Assembly: GCA_028719885.1 (NCBI GenBank)
Contig: JAQYLT010000039.1
Span: 1 to 64,000 of the forward strand
From: Bacillota bacterium
GTDB taxonomy: Bacteria; Bacillota; Clostridia; Oscillospirales; Oscillospiraceae
Direction: 5' to 3'
DNA: 64,000 nt
The stretch's first letter is position 1. Each line of letters opens with the position of its first letter. The notes below the pieces were generated by a model that searched no databases, had not been told where the DNA came from, and saw only the letters and a program-made list of their open reading frames with translations. Shown piece by piece: positions 36,012 through 45,423 of this stretch. Position numbers and translations under genes: made by a program.

Positions 36012-36985
36012 TACCAGATACCCCTTTCACCCAGTTTTCTGGACAGCCAGTTGGCCATCAGCAGGAAGAACACGCCGACAACGGACTGGAACAGGCCCAC
36101 GGCGGTGGTCAGGGAGAACTGCAGGCCCTTGATACCGGTTTTGTACACGTAGGTCGCGATAACCTCCGAGGCCCGGAGCACCAGGTTGTTGGACATGGCA
36201 AAGGGCCGGTCGAAGCCGCCGCCCAGGATGTTGCCCAGGTTCATAATCAGCAGCACCACGATGGTGGGCCGGATGGAGGGCAGGGTGATGTTCCACATCT
36301 TCCGGAAGCGTCCTGCGCCGTCCACATCGGCGGCCTCGTAGAGCTCCTGGTTGATGCCGGCAATGGCGGCCAGGTACACAATGGAGTTCCAGCCGAAGCT
36401 TTGCCAGACGCCCACGCCGATGTAGGTGCCAACCCAGTGGTTTGGCTCATTCAGGAAGGGGACGGACTCACCGGTTACCTTCTCGATGACCATGTTCACC
36501 AGGCCGTCGCCGGGGGCGAAGAGCTGGAGGGCCAGGCTGGAGATGATAACCCAGGAAAGGAAGTGGGGCATGTAAGCGATGGTCTGAACTGCCTTTTTAA
36601 ACCGGGGAAAAGGCAGCTCGTTGAGGATCAGCGCGAAGATGATGGGGGCAGGGAAGCCCACCAGCAGATCCAGCAAATTCAGCTTGATGGTGTTTCGCAG
36701 AGCCAGGCGGAAGTCCTTGCTGCTGAAAGCCTTGATGAAATACTCGAAGCCGTGGTTTTTGGCCAGGGGCATCTCCCAGACACTCATGTTCAGCTTGTAC
36801 TTCTTGAACGCGATCTGAATGTAAATCATGGGCGCGTATTTGAATACCAGCAGATACAGCAGCGGGAGCGCCAGCAGCGCATAGAGCTGCCAGTATCGTT
36901 TGATATAGGGGCCGAAATCGCCATGCTTCTTGCGGAGCGCAAGCTCGGATTCTGGGCCCGGCTTTGTATTTGTTAATTTTGCCAT
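36011..36985 (-). CDS. CUT1 ABC permease 1 (LplB-like)
   Basis: A 324-residue permease with six helices. It has FKYAPMIYIQIAFKKY near the start and the EAA loop ELYEAADVDGAGRFRKMWNITLP. I start at 36985 because AGGAGGTCGGCA precedes that ATG; an in-frame codon 90 bases upstream lacks a site. A minus-strand TATAAT (37025-37020) lies upstream, though with a poor -35 box, which fits an activator-dependent promoter. The divergent AraC gene (37292) is the likely activator. Confidence 0.93.
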   Translation of the reverse strand: MAKLTNTKPGPESELALRKKHGDFGPYIKRYWQLYALLALPLLYLLVFKYAPMIYIQIAFKKYKLNMSVWEMPLAKNHGFEYFIKAFSSKDFRLALRNTIKLNLLDLLVGFPAPIIFALILNELPFPRFKKAVQTIAYMPHFLSWVIISSLALQLFAPGDGLVNMVIEKVTGESVPFLNEPNHWVGTYIGVGVWQSFGWNSIVYLAAIAGINQELYEAADVDGAGRFRKMWNITLPSIRPTIVVLLIMNLGNILGGGFDRPFAMSNNLVLRASEVIATYVYKTGIKGLQFSLTTAVGLFQSVVGVFFLLMANWLSRKLGERGIW

Positions 36986-37129
36986 TGCCGACCTCCTGTA
37001 CGTGGTAGTTTCTTGTGCTATTATACCAGCGCGTAGAGGATGATTCTTACCAAATATTGCTGTCTTTGCTTTCATTAATTGCTATTTTACACATATTATT
37101 CATTTTCTTACAAAAATATTTGCTGCATA

Positions 37130-37158
37130 TTGCAAGGAATTTGAGAATGTGATATAGT
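37130..37158 (+). promoter_or_regulatory. Promoter of the AraC gene in the divergent region
   Basis: TTGCAA (37130-37135), 17 bases, TATAGT (37153-37158). Apart from this and the minus-strand -10 box at 37020-37025, the 306-base region between the LplB and AraC genes shows no other clear feature. Confidence 0.6.
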
Positions 37159-37291
37159 ATCTATGGTAAATATATCGACATTTTCACCTGATTTCTCCGG
37201 GTTTTTGACGGTTCTTCCAAAAACAGCCACTTTCTTCCGGGGCAATATTTGCACAATCCGTTTGCCATCAGAACAGCAGGGAGGTAGCCCC

Positions 37292-38281
37292 ATGACACAG
37301 CCTCTGAAAAACGCCATCCCCTACACCATCGGCCAGGAAATGCTGGACCAGTTCCTTGCCCGGCAGAGCAAGGTCAACTATGTCCGCTCCATTTCCGGCA
37401 ATCTGGAGTCCGTGGAGTTCCAGCCTAATTCCAGCCTGCGCCTGTGGTACAACAACACCATGCTGTCCTACGACCCTCACTGGCACAGCGCCTATGAGAT
37501 GATCGTGCCCATCGAGGGAAACTATCTGGTGAACGTCTGCGGCCAGACCTTTGACCTGGCCCCAGGGGATATTTTTCTCATTCCCGGCGGCGAGCCCCAC
37601 TCCCTCAAGGCCCCCGCCCGGGGCGGCAGATTCATTTTCCTGTTTGAGTTTGACCAGATTCTTGCCATCAAGGGAGCGTCCTATCTGGCCTCCTGCATGG
37701 CAAAGCCGCTGCTCATCAACCGGAGCACCTGCCCCGCCATCTACGCCGAGGAGGCGGACCTGTTCGGGCGCATCTGCTGGGAATACCTCCACGACGACAG
37801 CCTGCGGGACATCAGCGTGTATTCCCAGCTGCTGACCATATTCCTGAATTACGGAAAGTACCGCCTTTCCTCCGAGAGCAGCCCCTCCATGCTGCAGCTG
37901 CCCCATTCCAGCCAGCGCAACTACGCGGAGCGGTTCGAGGCGGTGTTCGACTATCTGGACCGGCATTTTGCTGAGGACCTGACCCTGGAGGATGCCGCCG
38001 CCGTGGCCGGGTTCTCTAAATTCCACTTTTCCAGAACCTTTAAGCAGCTGTCCGGCTGCAATTTCTACGAATACCTCTGCCATCGGCGGATTAAGACCTC
38101 CGAGACGCTGCTGATGAAGCCGGGGCTGTCCATCTCTCAAATTGCGCTGCAGTCCGGCTTCTCCAGCGTATCCACCTTTAACCGTACCTTTAAAAAGCTG
38201 AAAGGCTGCACCCCCACCCAGTACCGGGGCATGTTCCAGGTCCGCCTGGATGATCACGATCAAGGAGAGCATGTGAAATGA
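37292..38281 (+). CDS. AraC-family regulator with cupin sensor domain
   Basis: The 329-residue protein has an N-terminal cupin (HWHSAYEMIVPIEGNYLVNV ... LAPGDIFLIPGGEPHSL, about 65-115) that binds a sugar in related regulators. Two C-terminal AraC helix-turn-helices follow (LEDAAAVAGFSKFHFSRTFKQLSG and ISQIALQSGFSSVSTFNRTFKKLKG). GGGAGG precedes the ATG at 37292. It is divergent from the Lpl-type importer and overlaps the YesL-like gene by four bases, so it probably activates the importer in response to its sugar. Confidence 0.93.
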   Translation: MTQPLKNAIPYTIGQEMLDQFLARQSKVNYVRSISGNLESVEFQPNSSLRLWYNNTMLSYDPHWHSAYEMIVPIEGNYLVNVCGQTFDLAPGDIFLIPGGEPHSLKAPARGGRFIFLFEFDQILAIKGASYLASCMAKPLLINRSTCPAIYAEEADLFGRICWEYLHDDSLRDISVYSQLLTIFLNYGKYRLSSESSPSMLQLPHSSQRNYAERFEAVFDYLDRHFAEDLTLEDAAAVAGFSKFHFSRTFKQLSGCNFYEYLCHRRIKTSETLLMKPGLSISQIALQSGFSSVSTFNRTFKKLKGCTPTQYRGMFQVRLDDHDQGEHVK

Positions 38282-39039
38282 AAACCAAGGAAATCTCTGA
38301 AAACGCCACCCCCCAGGAGCGGAAAAAAGGCATCCTGCGGATGTTTGAGCTGCTGGACCGGGACAGCGGCAAATTCTTCAAGGCCGGAGCCCTTTCTCTG
38401 GCGGCGCTGCTGCCCTTTTTCATCACCGTGGCCTTTGCCCTGGCCACCGGGGCGCCGGGGCTGCTGCTGGGCTGCATCCCCACAGGTATGCTGGCGGCGC
38501 CTGCCGTGGCGGCGGTGGCGGACACGGTGATGCGAAGCCTGCGGGACGAGGTGGGTTGGTGGTTCTGGGACACCTACAAAAAGGCCTGGAAGCGGAATGC
38601 CCGGTCCACCCTGCTGCCGGGAGCCGTGTTTGGACCGGTGGTGGGACTGTACCTTTATTTATTATATTTCATCTCCCAACTGGCTGACCCCACCCGGGAA
38701 TTCTGGCTGCTGTTTGTGGGGCTGCTGGTGATCACCGGCGTCACGCAGTTTTACCTGCCCATGCTGGTGTGCATGGAGCTGCCCGGCAGAGTACTGCTGC
38801 GGAACTGCTTTGTGCTGTTTTTCTGCCACCCCATCAAAAGCCTGCTGGCAGCCCTGCTCCAGCTGATCTATTACGGGGTGATGCTGATCTGGTTCCCTCT
38901 CACCGCCGTGATTCTGGTGCTCACCAGCACCTGGCTGCCCATGCTCATGGCTGATGTGCTGCTGTACCCGGCTCTGGACCAGCATTTTAACCTCACCGCC
39001 GTGTATGAGAAATTGCAGCGGGACCAATGGGGCGGCTGA
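38278..39039 (+). CDS. YesL-like (DUF624-related) membrane protein
   Basis: This 253-residue protein has about five or six membrane helices. Its N-terminal region ends in VGWWFWDTYKKAWKRNARSTLL, which resembles YesL/DUF624 proteins often found beside LplB/LplC importers and YesMN sensors. The ATG overlaps the AraC stop (ATGA), so the two are translation-coupled. Its role is unknown; a helper for the importer is a fair guess from its constant neighbourhood. Confidence 0.75.
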   Translation: MKTKEISENATPQERKKGILRMFELLDRDSGKFFKAGALSLAALLPFFITVAFALATGAPGLLLGCIPTGMLAAPAVAAVADTVMRSLRDEVGWWFWDTYKKAWKRNARSTLLPGAVFGPVVGLYLYLLYFISQLADPTREFWLLFVGLLVITGVTQFYLPMLVCMELPGRVLLRNCFVLFFCHPIKSLLAALLQLIYYGVMLIWFPLTAVILVLTSTWLPMLMADVLLYPALDQHFNLTAVYEKLQRDQWGG

Positions 39040-39070
39040 GCCCCAAAGCATTCCAAGGGAGGAATTACCA

Positions 39071-39493
39071 TTGAAAAAACGTATTAAATTGCTTGCGGGG
39101 GCTGCGGCGCTGCTGCTGCTCACCGGCTGCGGCGGGCGGGGAGAGGCCGATCAAGCCCAGGCCACCGAAGCCACCTACCGGCAGATCAGCCAGGAGGAGG
39201 CGGCGGAGATCATGAACACACAGGGGGATTTCCTGCTGCTGGATGTCCGCACCCAGGCGGAATTTGAAGATCGCCACATCCCCGGGGCCATCTGCATTCC
39301 CAACGAGACCATCGGCACCGGAGAAATCCCGGAGCTGCCGGACAAAAATCAGCGGATTCTGGTCTACTGCCGCAGCGGCAACCGGAGCAAGCAGGCCGCC
39401 GAAAAGCTGGCGAGGCTGGGCTACACCAACGTTCTGGAATTCGGCGGCATCAACACCTGGACGGGAGAAACCGTCTCCGGCAGTGAGGGCTAG
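39071..39493 (+). CDS. Rhodanese-domain lipoprotein
   Basis: Starting at TTG 39071 (GGGAGGAATTACCA upstream), the 140-residue protein has a lipoprotein signal with lipobox LLTGC (C20) and one rhodanese domain. The active-site Cys is C100 in VYCRSGNRS. LDVRTQAEFEDRHIPGAICIPN is the conserved N-terminal part. It is tethered to the outer face of the membrane. Such PspE/GlpE-like domains move sulfane sulfur or relay thiol redox signals; here the substrate is unknown. It lies 31 bases after the YesL-like gene. Confidence 0.9.
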   Translation: MKKRIKLLAGAAALLLLTGCGGRGEADQAQATEATYRQISQEEAAEIMNTQGDFLLLDVRTQAEFEDRHIPGAICIPNETIGTGEIPELPDKNQRILVYCRSGNRSKQAAEKLARLGYTNVLEFGGINTWTGETVSGSEG

Positions 39494-39561
39494 TATGACG
39501 GCCACCCGGATGTATATTCTCTCCATGGTGATTTTCGGCACCCTATAGAAATAGAGAAAAA

Positions 39562-39591
39562 CGATACCCCCTGCCGAAGCAGGGGGTATCG
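39562..39591 (-). terminator. UUCG-loop terminator, active on the minus strand
   Basis: CGATACCCCCTGC and GCAGGGGGTATCG form a 13-bp perfect stem. Read on the minus strand the loop is TTCG and the stem is followed by TTTTTCTC, so it ends the 39606-40274 gene. On the plus strand the T tract is missing. Confidence 0.8.
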
Positions 39592-39605
39592 TAATATGGA
39601 ATCTG

Positions 39606-40274
39606 TTATTTCACGGTTTTCTCCCGCCATTTTTGGTTGGCGGTGGCGGTGAACTGGTTACGCAGGGTGACGGAGCCGTCGTCGTTGAGCACCAGCCAGA
39701 GCATGTCCGAATCCAGGGGCCGCAGTCCGCCCCGGGCCTGGGTGTCCAGCACATTCAGAGCCATGGCGTAGGTTCCGGCGGAGTAGGGGGCGTTTTCGTC
39801 ATAGCCCTGCCACTGGTTTGGCCGGGCGATTTCATCCAGCAGACTCTGGCCGTAGCCGTTGGCTCGGTCCTCCGAACGGTTGATGGCCACCCACATGATG
39901 ATGGTCTTCACATTGTCGGACCGGCCTGCGCCCACACTGTCCGCCAGTCTGGCCAGGGCGGCGGCCTCTTCGTTGACGGGCTCCTGGGTGGGCTCGGTCT
40001 GCTCTTCCGTGGGTTGGGTCTCCACGGCGGAAATATCCGGTGTGGGGTCCTGAACGGCGGGATCCTGCTTCTTTCCCGGCAGCAGTGCCAGGATGAGAAT
40101 CAGCAAAAGCAGCGGCGACCAGAGGCGAATATCATAGTACCACCGCACATCCTGGCCCAAATGGGTGAGAAAAGCGGGGAGGGGAATGGCCTTTTTCCGC
40201 CTGGGCCGTCTTCTCCTGGGAATCGGCTCCTGTTGGACCTGCTGTTTGGATTCTTCGCTGCGAATATCATCCAT
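39606..40274 (-). CDS. Membrane-anchored protein with SleB-like C-terminal region
   Basis: The 222-residue protein has a basic cytoplasmic head (RRRRPRRKK), one membrane helix (about 50-66), a Pro/Thr/Glu-rich stalk (QPTEEQTEPTQEPVNEE) and an outside domain. That domain contains WVAINRSEDRANGYGQSLLDEIARPNQWQGY, which loosely resembles SleB-type cell-wall hydrolases (NR then PNQF/W). The similarity is weak, so a lytic role is only a suggestion. I start at 40274 because AAGGAG lies nine bases upstream. It is monocistronic. Confidence 0.7.
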   Translation of the reverse strand: MDDIRSEESKQQVQQEPIPRRRRPRRKKAIPLPAFLTHLGQDVRWYYDIRLWSPLLLLILILALLPGKKQDPAVQDPTPDISAVETQPTEEQTEPTQEPVNEEAAALARLADSVGAGRSDNVKTIIMWVAINRSEDRANGYGQSLLDEIARPNQWQGYDENAPYSAGTYAMALNVLDTQARGGLRPLDSDMLWLVLNDDGSVTLRNQFTATANQKWREKTVK

Positions 40275-40337
40275 AGATATCATCTCCTTCTGTTTTCGCT
40301 CCGGGGCTGCAAATCCCGGCAATTTTCTTCGGTTTTC

Positions 40338-40346
40338 ATTATATCA
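40338..40346 (-). promoter_or_regulatory. Extended -10 promoter for the membrane-anchored gene
   Basis: On the minus strand TGATATAAT is an extended -10 box (TGN plus TATAAT); no good -35 box is visible. The AT-rich stretch 40380-40530 that follows shows nothing else I can support. Confidence 0.45.
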
Positions 40347-40533
40347 ACCCAGGGGGGAATAGTGGGTCGAATTTTCTGGGCAGTCAGAATTTTCCTCTTA
40401 CGACGATATTATAACATATTGCTTCAAAAAAGTCAATTTTTCTTCTAATTTTCATAGTTATGTCAACTTTTCTTAACAATTATGTAAACGGTGCAACCTG
40501 AAACCCTGGGGAAGACCATGAATATCCTCCCGG

Positions 40534-40780
40534 CAAATTGGAATTTGTCGGTATGTGATCGTAGGGAACGGATTTATCCGTTCCGCCTGGCATCATTTTT
40601 GGGTGGTACGTTGAATGGCAGCAGGTTGGATGAAACTGTAGGGAATGGGCTTGCTCATTCCATCGGCGAAGCCGCCCGCCTGGTGTGTCCAACATTTTTC
40701 CATTCAACGCACCGACACAAAACCGTTACCGGGCGGAATGCATGAATGCATTCCCTACGAGCACATACCTACAAATTCCG
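40534..40780. repeat. Hairpin-bordered intergenic repeat, copy C (composite)
   Basis: Terminal arms CAAATTGGAATTTG (from 40534) plus GGTATGTG (40550-40557) are mirrored at 40762-40780. There are three hairpins: left 40560-40585 (AACGGAT type), middle 40638-40674 (GGAATGGGCTTGCTCATTCC followed by CGGCGAAGCCG) and right 40734-40759 (AATGCAT type). The left core half (GGTACGTTGAATGG) is a rough inverted copy of the right half (CCATTCAACGCACC), so this copy is nearly palindromic overall. It lies between divergent genes. Confidence 0.85.
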
Positions 40781-40899
40781 GTCTTCCGGATTACTGCGTT
40801 TAACCGACATCCGCGTCACATTTTTCCCCGGGGGGCATTTAACTGGGGGAAATTTTTGAAAAAATGTGTGGTTTTTGGGGAATTCTGTGGAAAGAGCTG

Positions 40900-40928
40900 T
40901 TGCATTCACCCGGTTCCTATGATATCAT
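40900..40928 (+). promoter_or_regulatory. Promoter of the SBP/hybrid kinase pair
   Basis: TTGCAT (40900-40905), 17 bases, TATCAT (40923-40928), downstream of repeat copy C. Confidence 0.55.
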
Positions 40929-40975
40929 ACCGTTGCTAATTTATGCCATTCAGGATGGTAACAAGGAGAGAGTAT

Positions 40976-42871
40976 ATGAAAACAAAACGACTGATCAGCC
41001 TGTTGCTGGTGCTTGTCATGGCGGCAGTGCTGTTCGCCGGATGCAGCAAGGAAAAGGAGAGCGGCAAGGCCTCCGATGGGAAAATCTCCATCAGCATGTA
41101 TCTGTGGGACCGCTCCATGCTCAAGGAGCTGAGCCCCTGGCTGGAAGAGAAATTCCCCAACATTGAATTCACCTTTATCCAGAGCTTCAATACCATGGAA
41201 TACTACAAGGACCTGATGGCCCGGGGCGAGACCATGCCGGATATCATCACCTGTCGGCGGTTCTCCCTGAACGACGCGGCTCCCCTGTCTGAATATCTGA
41301 TGGATCTGAGCGGATCCGAGGTGGCCGGCACCTTCTACTCCAGCTACCTGGAAGTGAACCGGGAGACCAGCGGTGCCATCCGCTGGCTGCCCATGTGCGC
41401 CGAGGTGGACTGCACCATGGCCAACAAGGACCTGTTTGACCAGTACGGCATCCCCCTGCCCACCAATTACGAGGAATTCGTTGCCGCCATCGACGCTTTC
41501 GAGGCGGTGGGCATCAAGGGGTATCAGACCGACTGGGACTATGACTACACCTGTCTGGAGACCATGCAGGGCTGTGCCATCCCCGAGCTGATGAGCCTGG
41601 AGGGTACCCAGTGGCGCATGGAGTATGAGAGTGAGACCGAGGAGGAGCAGGTGGGTCTGGACGATACCGTCTGGCCCAAAGTGTTTGAGAAATATGAGCA
41701 GTTCCTGAAAGACGTCCGCTTTGAGCAGGGGGATGAGGAGCTGAGGTTCAGCGAGGTCATGGAGCCCTACTTCGAGGGCAAGACCGCCATGGTCCGCAAC
41801 ACGGCAGCTCTGGCAGACAACATCACGCAGGAGAGGGGCACTAGGAGCGTCATCCTGCCCTATTTCGGCGAGACCAGCGACGACAACTGGCTGCTGACCT
41901 ATCCTATGTGCCAGGTTGCCGTCTCCAAGCAGGTGGAGGAGGACGATGCCAAGCGGGAAGCCGTGATGGAGGTTCTGCTGGCCATCTTCAGCGAGGAGGG
42001 CCAGAAGCACGTGGCCGCCGGCACCTCCGTGCTGTCCTACAACAAGGAAGTGAAGATCAACCCCACCCCCGCCCTGGAGTATGTGCAGGACTGCATCGAC
42101 AGAAACCACCTGTATATGCGTCTGGCCTCCACGGAGGTGTTCTCCATCTCCCAGGACGTGGGCCACAGGATGATGACCGGGGAGTATGACGCCCAGGCCG
42201 CCTATGACGCCTTCGACCAGCGCATCACCGACTTTAAGGACCCGGACGCTGTGGAAGTGATGTTCACCCAGGAGACCGGCTACTCCAACGACTTCACCGA
42301 ACACGGCAGCGCTGCGGCATCCTCCCTGATGAACACCATCCGTGCCTCCATGGAGGCGGACATGGCCATCGGCTTCTCTCCCACGGTCAGCACCTCCATC
42401 TATGCCGGGGACTACACCCTCCAGCAGGCCAAGTGGGTGCTCACCGCCCGGAATTCCATCTATCAGGGGGAATACTCCGGCGAGGAAGTCTGGCGGTTCA
42501 TGGACTGGCTGGTGAATGTGAAGGAGGACGGCTCCAACCCCATCTGCCACCGCAACCTGATGCCCGTCACCAGCGGTCTGGAATACACCGTCACCGAGTA
42601 TGAGCGGGGCAAGTTCCGGCTGGAGGACGTCACCGTGAACGGGGAGCCGCTGGACAAAACCGGTACCTACACCCTGCTGCTGGTGGGTGCGGACACCTTC
42701 CTGGAGCATGAGACCTTCTGCAACTGCCCCATGCCCGCCGACCTGAAAGAGAAGCGCCAGGCCTATCTGGTGAGCGACTTCTCCAGCCAGGAGTGTATGC
42801 AGGAGGCACTCGAAAAGACCCGGCAGTTCCTGGAACCCACGGAGTATGTGACCATTCGTCAGGGAAAATAA
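40976..42871 (+). CDS. Lipoprotein: solute-binding domain fused to a 5'-nucleotidase C-terminal-like domain
   Basis: The 631-residue protein has a lipoprotein signal (lipobox FAGC, C23) and a family 1 solute-binding domain up to about residue 430. From about 450 to 580 comes a region that reads like the 5'-nucleotidase C-terminal domain (PF02872). It starts with ADMAIGFSPTVSTSIYAGDYT, has LMPVTSGLEYTV in the middle, and ends VTVNGEPLDKTGTYTLLLVG, matching the UshA pattern (SGL-Y, V-G-PLD, Y). No metallophosphatase domain is present, so it should bind rather than cleave. AAGGAGAGAG precedes the ATG. It is followed 34 bases later by a hybrid histidine kinase and has no permease beside it, so it may be a sensor subunit. 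Confidence 0.7.
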   Translation: MKTKRLISLLLVLVMAAVLFAGCSKEKESGKASDGKISISMYLWDRSMLKELSPWLEEKFPNIEFTFIQSFNTMEYYKDLMARGETMPDIITCRRFSLNDAAPLSEYLMDLSGSEVAGTFYSSYLEVNRETSGAIRWLPMCAEVDCTMANKDLFDQYGIPLPTNYEEFVAAIDAFEAVGIKGYQTDWDYDYTCLETMQGCAIPELMSLEGTQWRMEYESETEEEQVGLDDTVWPKVFEKYEQFLKDVRFEQGDEELRFSEVMEPYFEGKTAMVRNTAALADNITQERGTRSVILPYFGETSDDNWLLTYPMCQVAVSKQVEEDDAKREAVMEVLLAIFSEEGQKHVAAGTSVLSYNKEVKINPTPALEYVQDCIDRNHLYMRLASTEVFSISQDVGHRMMTGEYDAQAAYDAFDQRITDFKDPDAVEVMFTQETGYSNDFTEHGSAAASSLMNTIRASMEADMAIGFSPTVSTSIYAGDYTLQQAKWVLTARNSIYQGEYSGEEVWRFMDWLVNVKEDGSNPICHRNLMPVTSGLEYTVTEYERGKFRLEDVTVNGEPLDKTGTYTLLLVGADTFLEHETFCNCPMPADLKEKRQAYLVSDFSSQECMQEALEKTRQFLEPTEYVTIRQGK

Positions 42872-42905
42872 GAAGCCAAAATAATCTAGAGAGGAGGGCT
42901 GTGCC

Positions 42906-45413
42906 GTGAAAAAACGTTTGATTGCTTTGCTGCTGGTACTTGTGTTGGCAGCAGGGCTGGTCTGGGCGGGTTTTGCCTACTTTGACTTTGTTTCCCGGAC
43001 AATATTTGATGAGAGCACCGCCCACCTGACGGAAATTTTTCATCAGGCAAACCAGCAACTCTATAATCTGGTTTCCGTCAACTGGAGCCGGATGCGGATG
43101 TGGGCACCCTATATTGAAAAAACGCAGAGCGACGAGGAGATCGTCGCCTATGTGAAACAGGCACGGGAGGAGAGCAATTTCACCGATTTCTATTTCATCT
43201 CCCGGGACGGCGAGTATATCACGTTGTCAGGGGGCAGGGGCTATCTGGATCTGCGGGATCAGCTCCCGACCCTGGTCCTGGAAAATCAGCCCATCGTAGT
43301 CAACTCCGTTGTCCCGGACAAGCCGGAGATTATGGTGTTTGCCATTCCCACCGAGCGGGGCAGCTTCCGGGGCTTTGATTACGAGGCCATCGCCATTACA
43401 TTTAACAACTCGGATATGGTGGGGGCATTGAAGATCTCTGCTTTTAACGGTCAAGCCAGCACCTATGCGGTTCTGCCCGACGGACGCATTGCCGTGGACA
43501 ACAGCAGCGAGGCTATGGCCAGCATCCACAATCTCTTTGTTCTGCTGGAGGAATCGGAAAGTCTGACCGACGAACAGATCACTGCTATGCAGCAGGACTT
43601 TCTGTCCGGCAATTCCGGTTCGCTGCTGTTCAAAATCAACGGTGACTCCAATTATCTGGTGTATGAGTCCGCCAATTTTCAAAACTGGACTGTTGTGGGT
43701 ATTGTGCCGGCCGATGTGGTCAACTCCAGTATGAACGAACTTCAGGCCACCACGATATCCGTGGTCTCAGCAATTACCATTGCTATGGCTGTTATGCTTC
43801 TGCTGCTGGTTATCCAGCAGAACCGGCAGAAGCTGAAGCAGAAAGACAAGCAGCTGCTGGCCCGGGACGCGCTGTTCTCCAAGCTGTCCATCAACGTGGA
43901 CGATGTGTTCCTGATGGCGGATGCCAAGGATCTGCAGGTGGAATATGTAAGCCCCAACATCGAAAAGCTGGTGGGCATCCCGGCGGAAACGGTTTCCCAG
44001 GATATCCATGAAATCGAGCAGCTCATCCAGTCGGACGAAACGGTTCACATTCTGGACCAGCTGTCCTCCATTCAGCCCGGTGAGCAGCAGGAGTGGAACC
44101 GGGAGTACATCCACCAGCAGACCGGTGAGAAGCTGTGGTTCCGGGTGGTGGCTTTCTGCACGGATATTCAGGGTGAGAAAAAATACATCCTGGACCTGTC
44201 GGACCGGACCAAGGATAAACAGATCAATCAGCGGCTGGAGGAGCTGGTCCGTGTTGCGGAGAACGCCAACCAAGCCAAGACCACCTTCCTGAATAACATG
44301 TCCCATGACATCCGCACCCCCATGAATGCCATCATCGGCTTTACCAACATTGCCATGAAGCAGAATCCCAAGCCGGAGGTCGCGGAGTGTCTGAAAAAGA
44401 TCATCAGCAGCTCCGAGCATCTGCTGTCGCTCATCAACGATGTTTTGGACATCAGCCGTATTGAGAGCGGTAAGATCAAATACCTGCCTACCCCGGTGGA
44501 TATCAACACCGTGGCTGAAACGGTGCAGAACATCATGCACGGCTTCCTGACCAACCGGAGCATCGACTTCCAAGCCAGGCTGGAAAAGCCGGAGACGCCC
44601 TATGTGCTGGCCGATGCCGTCCGCATCCGGGAGGTTCTGGTGAATATTCTGGGCAACGCTGTGAAATTCACCGAGGACGGCGGCAAAATCACCTTTGAAG
44701 TCAATTATCTCCCCGGCAATGATGAAAAGCACATGACGGTCCGCTACCGCGTCAGTGATACCGGCGTGGGCATGTCCGAGGAATTTGTGGACCGCATTTT
44801 CGACGAATTCTCCCAGGAGACCAACAGCGCCCGGACCCAGTACAAGGGCACCGGCCTGGGCATGGCCATCACCAAGCGCTATGTGGACCTGATGGGCGGC
44901 ACCATCCTGGTGGAAAGCAAAAAAGGAGTGGGCTCCACCTTTACCGTGGATATCCCCCTGGAGCTCACCGACGGTGCACAGGTCCAGAGCCAGGAGCTTC
45001 CCGTGGGGGAGGCCAGCTTCCAGGGCGTGCGGGTGCTGCTGGCGGAGGACAACGACCTGAACGCGGAAATCGCCATGGTCCAGCTGGAGGAATTGGGCAT
45101 TCAGGTGACCAGAGTCACCAACGGCAAGGAGGCGGTGGAATGCTTTGCCAAGAACCCGCCGGAGAGCTTCGACCTGATCTTTATGGATGTGATGATGCCG
45201 GAGCTCAACGGCTACCAGGCCACGGCGGCAATCCGCAGCCTGAACGACCGGCCGGATGCCGAAAAGATTCCCGTTATCGCCATGACCGCCAATGCCTTTG
45301 CCGAGGATGTGCAGGCCTCTCTGGACGCAGGCATGAACGGCCACGTGGCCAAGCCCATTGTCATGGACGAGGTGAAAAAGGCCATTTTGAGAAATGTCCA
45401 CCGCCTGCATTGA
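42906..45413 (+). CDS. Hybrid sensor histidine kinase/receiver
   Basis: This 835-residue kinase starts at GTG with GAGGAGGG upstream. The order is: membrane helix (about 7-25), outside sensor of about 250 residues (Cache-like), second helix (about 288-305), linker, PAS-like domain (about 325-440), HisKA with H467 in NNMSHDIRTPMNAIIGF, HATPase_c (NAVKFTEDGG, DTGVGMSEEF, GTGLGMAI) and a C-terminal receiver with D761 in LIFMDVMMPELNGY. There is no HPt domain, so an external phosphotransfer protein or other output is needed. It is directly downstream of the fused solute-binding lipoprotein, which could present ligand to its sensor. Confidence 0.9.
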   Translation: MKKRLIALLLVLVLAAGLVWAGFAYFDFVSRTIFDESTAHLTEIFHQANQQLYNLVSVNWSRMRMWAPYIEKTQSDEEIVAYVKQAREESNFTDFYFISRDGEYITLSGGRGYLDLRDQLPTLVLENQPIVVNSVVPDKPEIMVFAIPTERGSFRGFDYEAIAITFNNSDMVGALKISAFNGQASTYAVLPDGRIAVDNSSEAMASIHNLFVLLEESESLTDEQITAMQQDFLSGNSGSLLFKINGDSNYLVYESANFQNWTVVGIVPADVVNSSMNELQATTISVVSAITIAMAVMLLLLVIQQNRQKLKQKDKQLLARDALFSKLSINVDDVFLMADAKDLQVEYVSPNIEKLVGIPAETVSQDIHEIEQLIQSDETVHILDQLSSIQPGEQQEWNREYIHQQTGEKLWFRVVAFCTDIQGEKKYILDLSDRTKDKQINQRLEELVRVAENANQAKTTFLNNMSHDIRTPMNAIIGFTNIAMKQNPKPEVAECLKKIISSSEHLLSLINDVLDISRIESGKIKYLPTPVDINTVAETVQNIMHGFLTNRSIDFQARLEKPETPYVLADAVRIREVLVNILGNAVKFTEDGGKITFEVNYLPGNDEKHMTVRYRVSDTGVGMSEEFVDRIFDEFSQETNSARTQYKGTGLGMAITKRYVDLMGGTILVESKKGVGSTFTVDIPLELTDGAQVQSQELPVGEASFQGVRVLLAEDNDLNAEIAMVQLEELGIQVTRVTNGKEAVECFAKNPPESFDLIFMDVMMPELNGYQATAAIRSLNDRPDAEKIPVIAMTANAFAEDVQASLDAGMNGHVAKPIVMDEVKKAILRNVHRLH

Positions 45414-45423
45414 TCCCTTTTCC

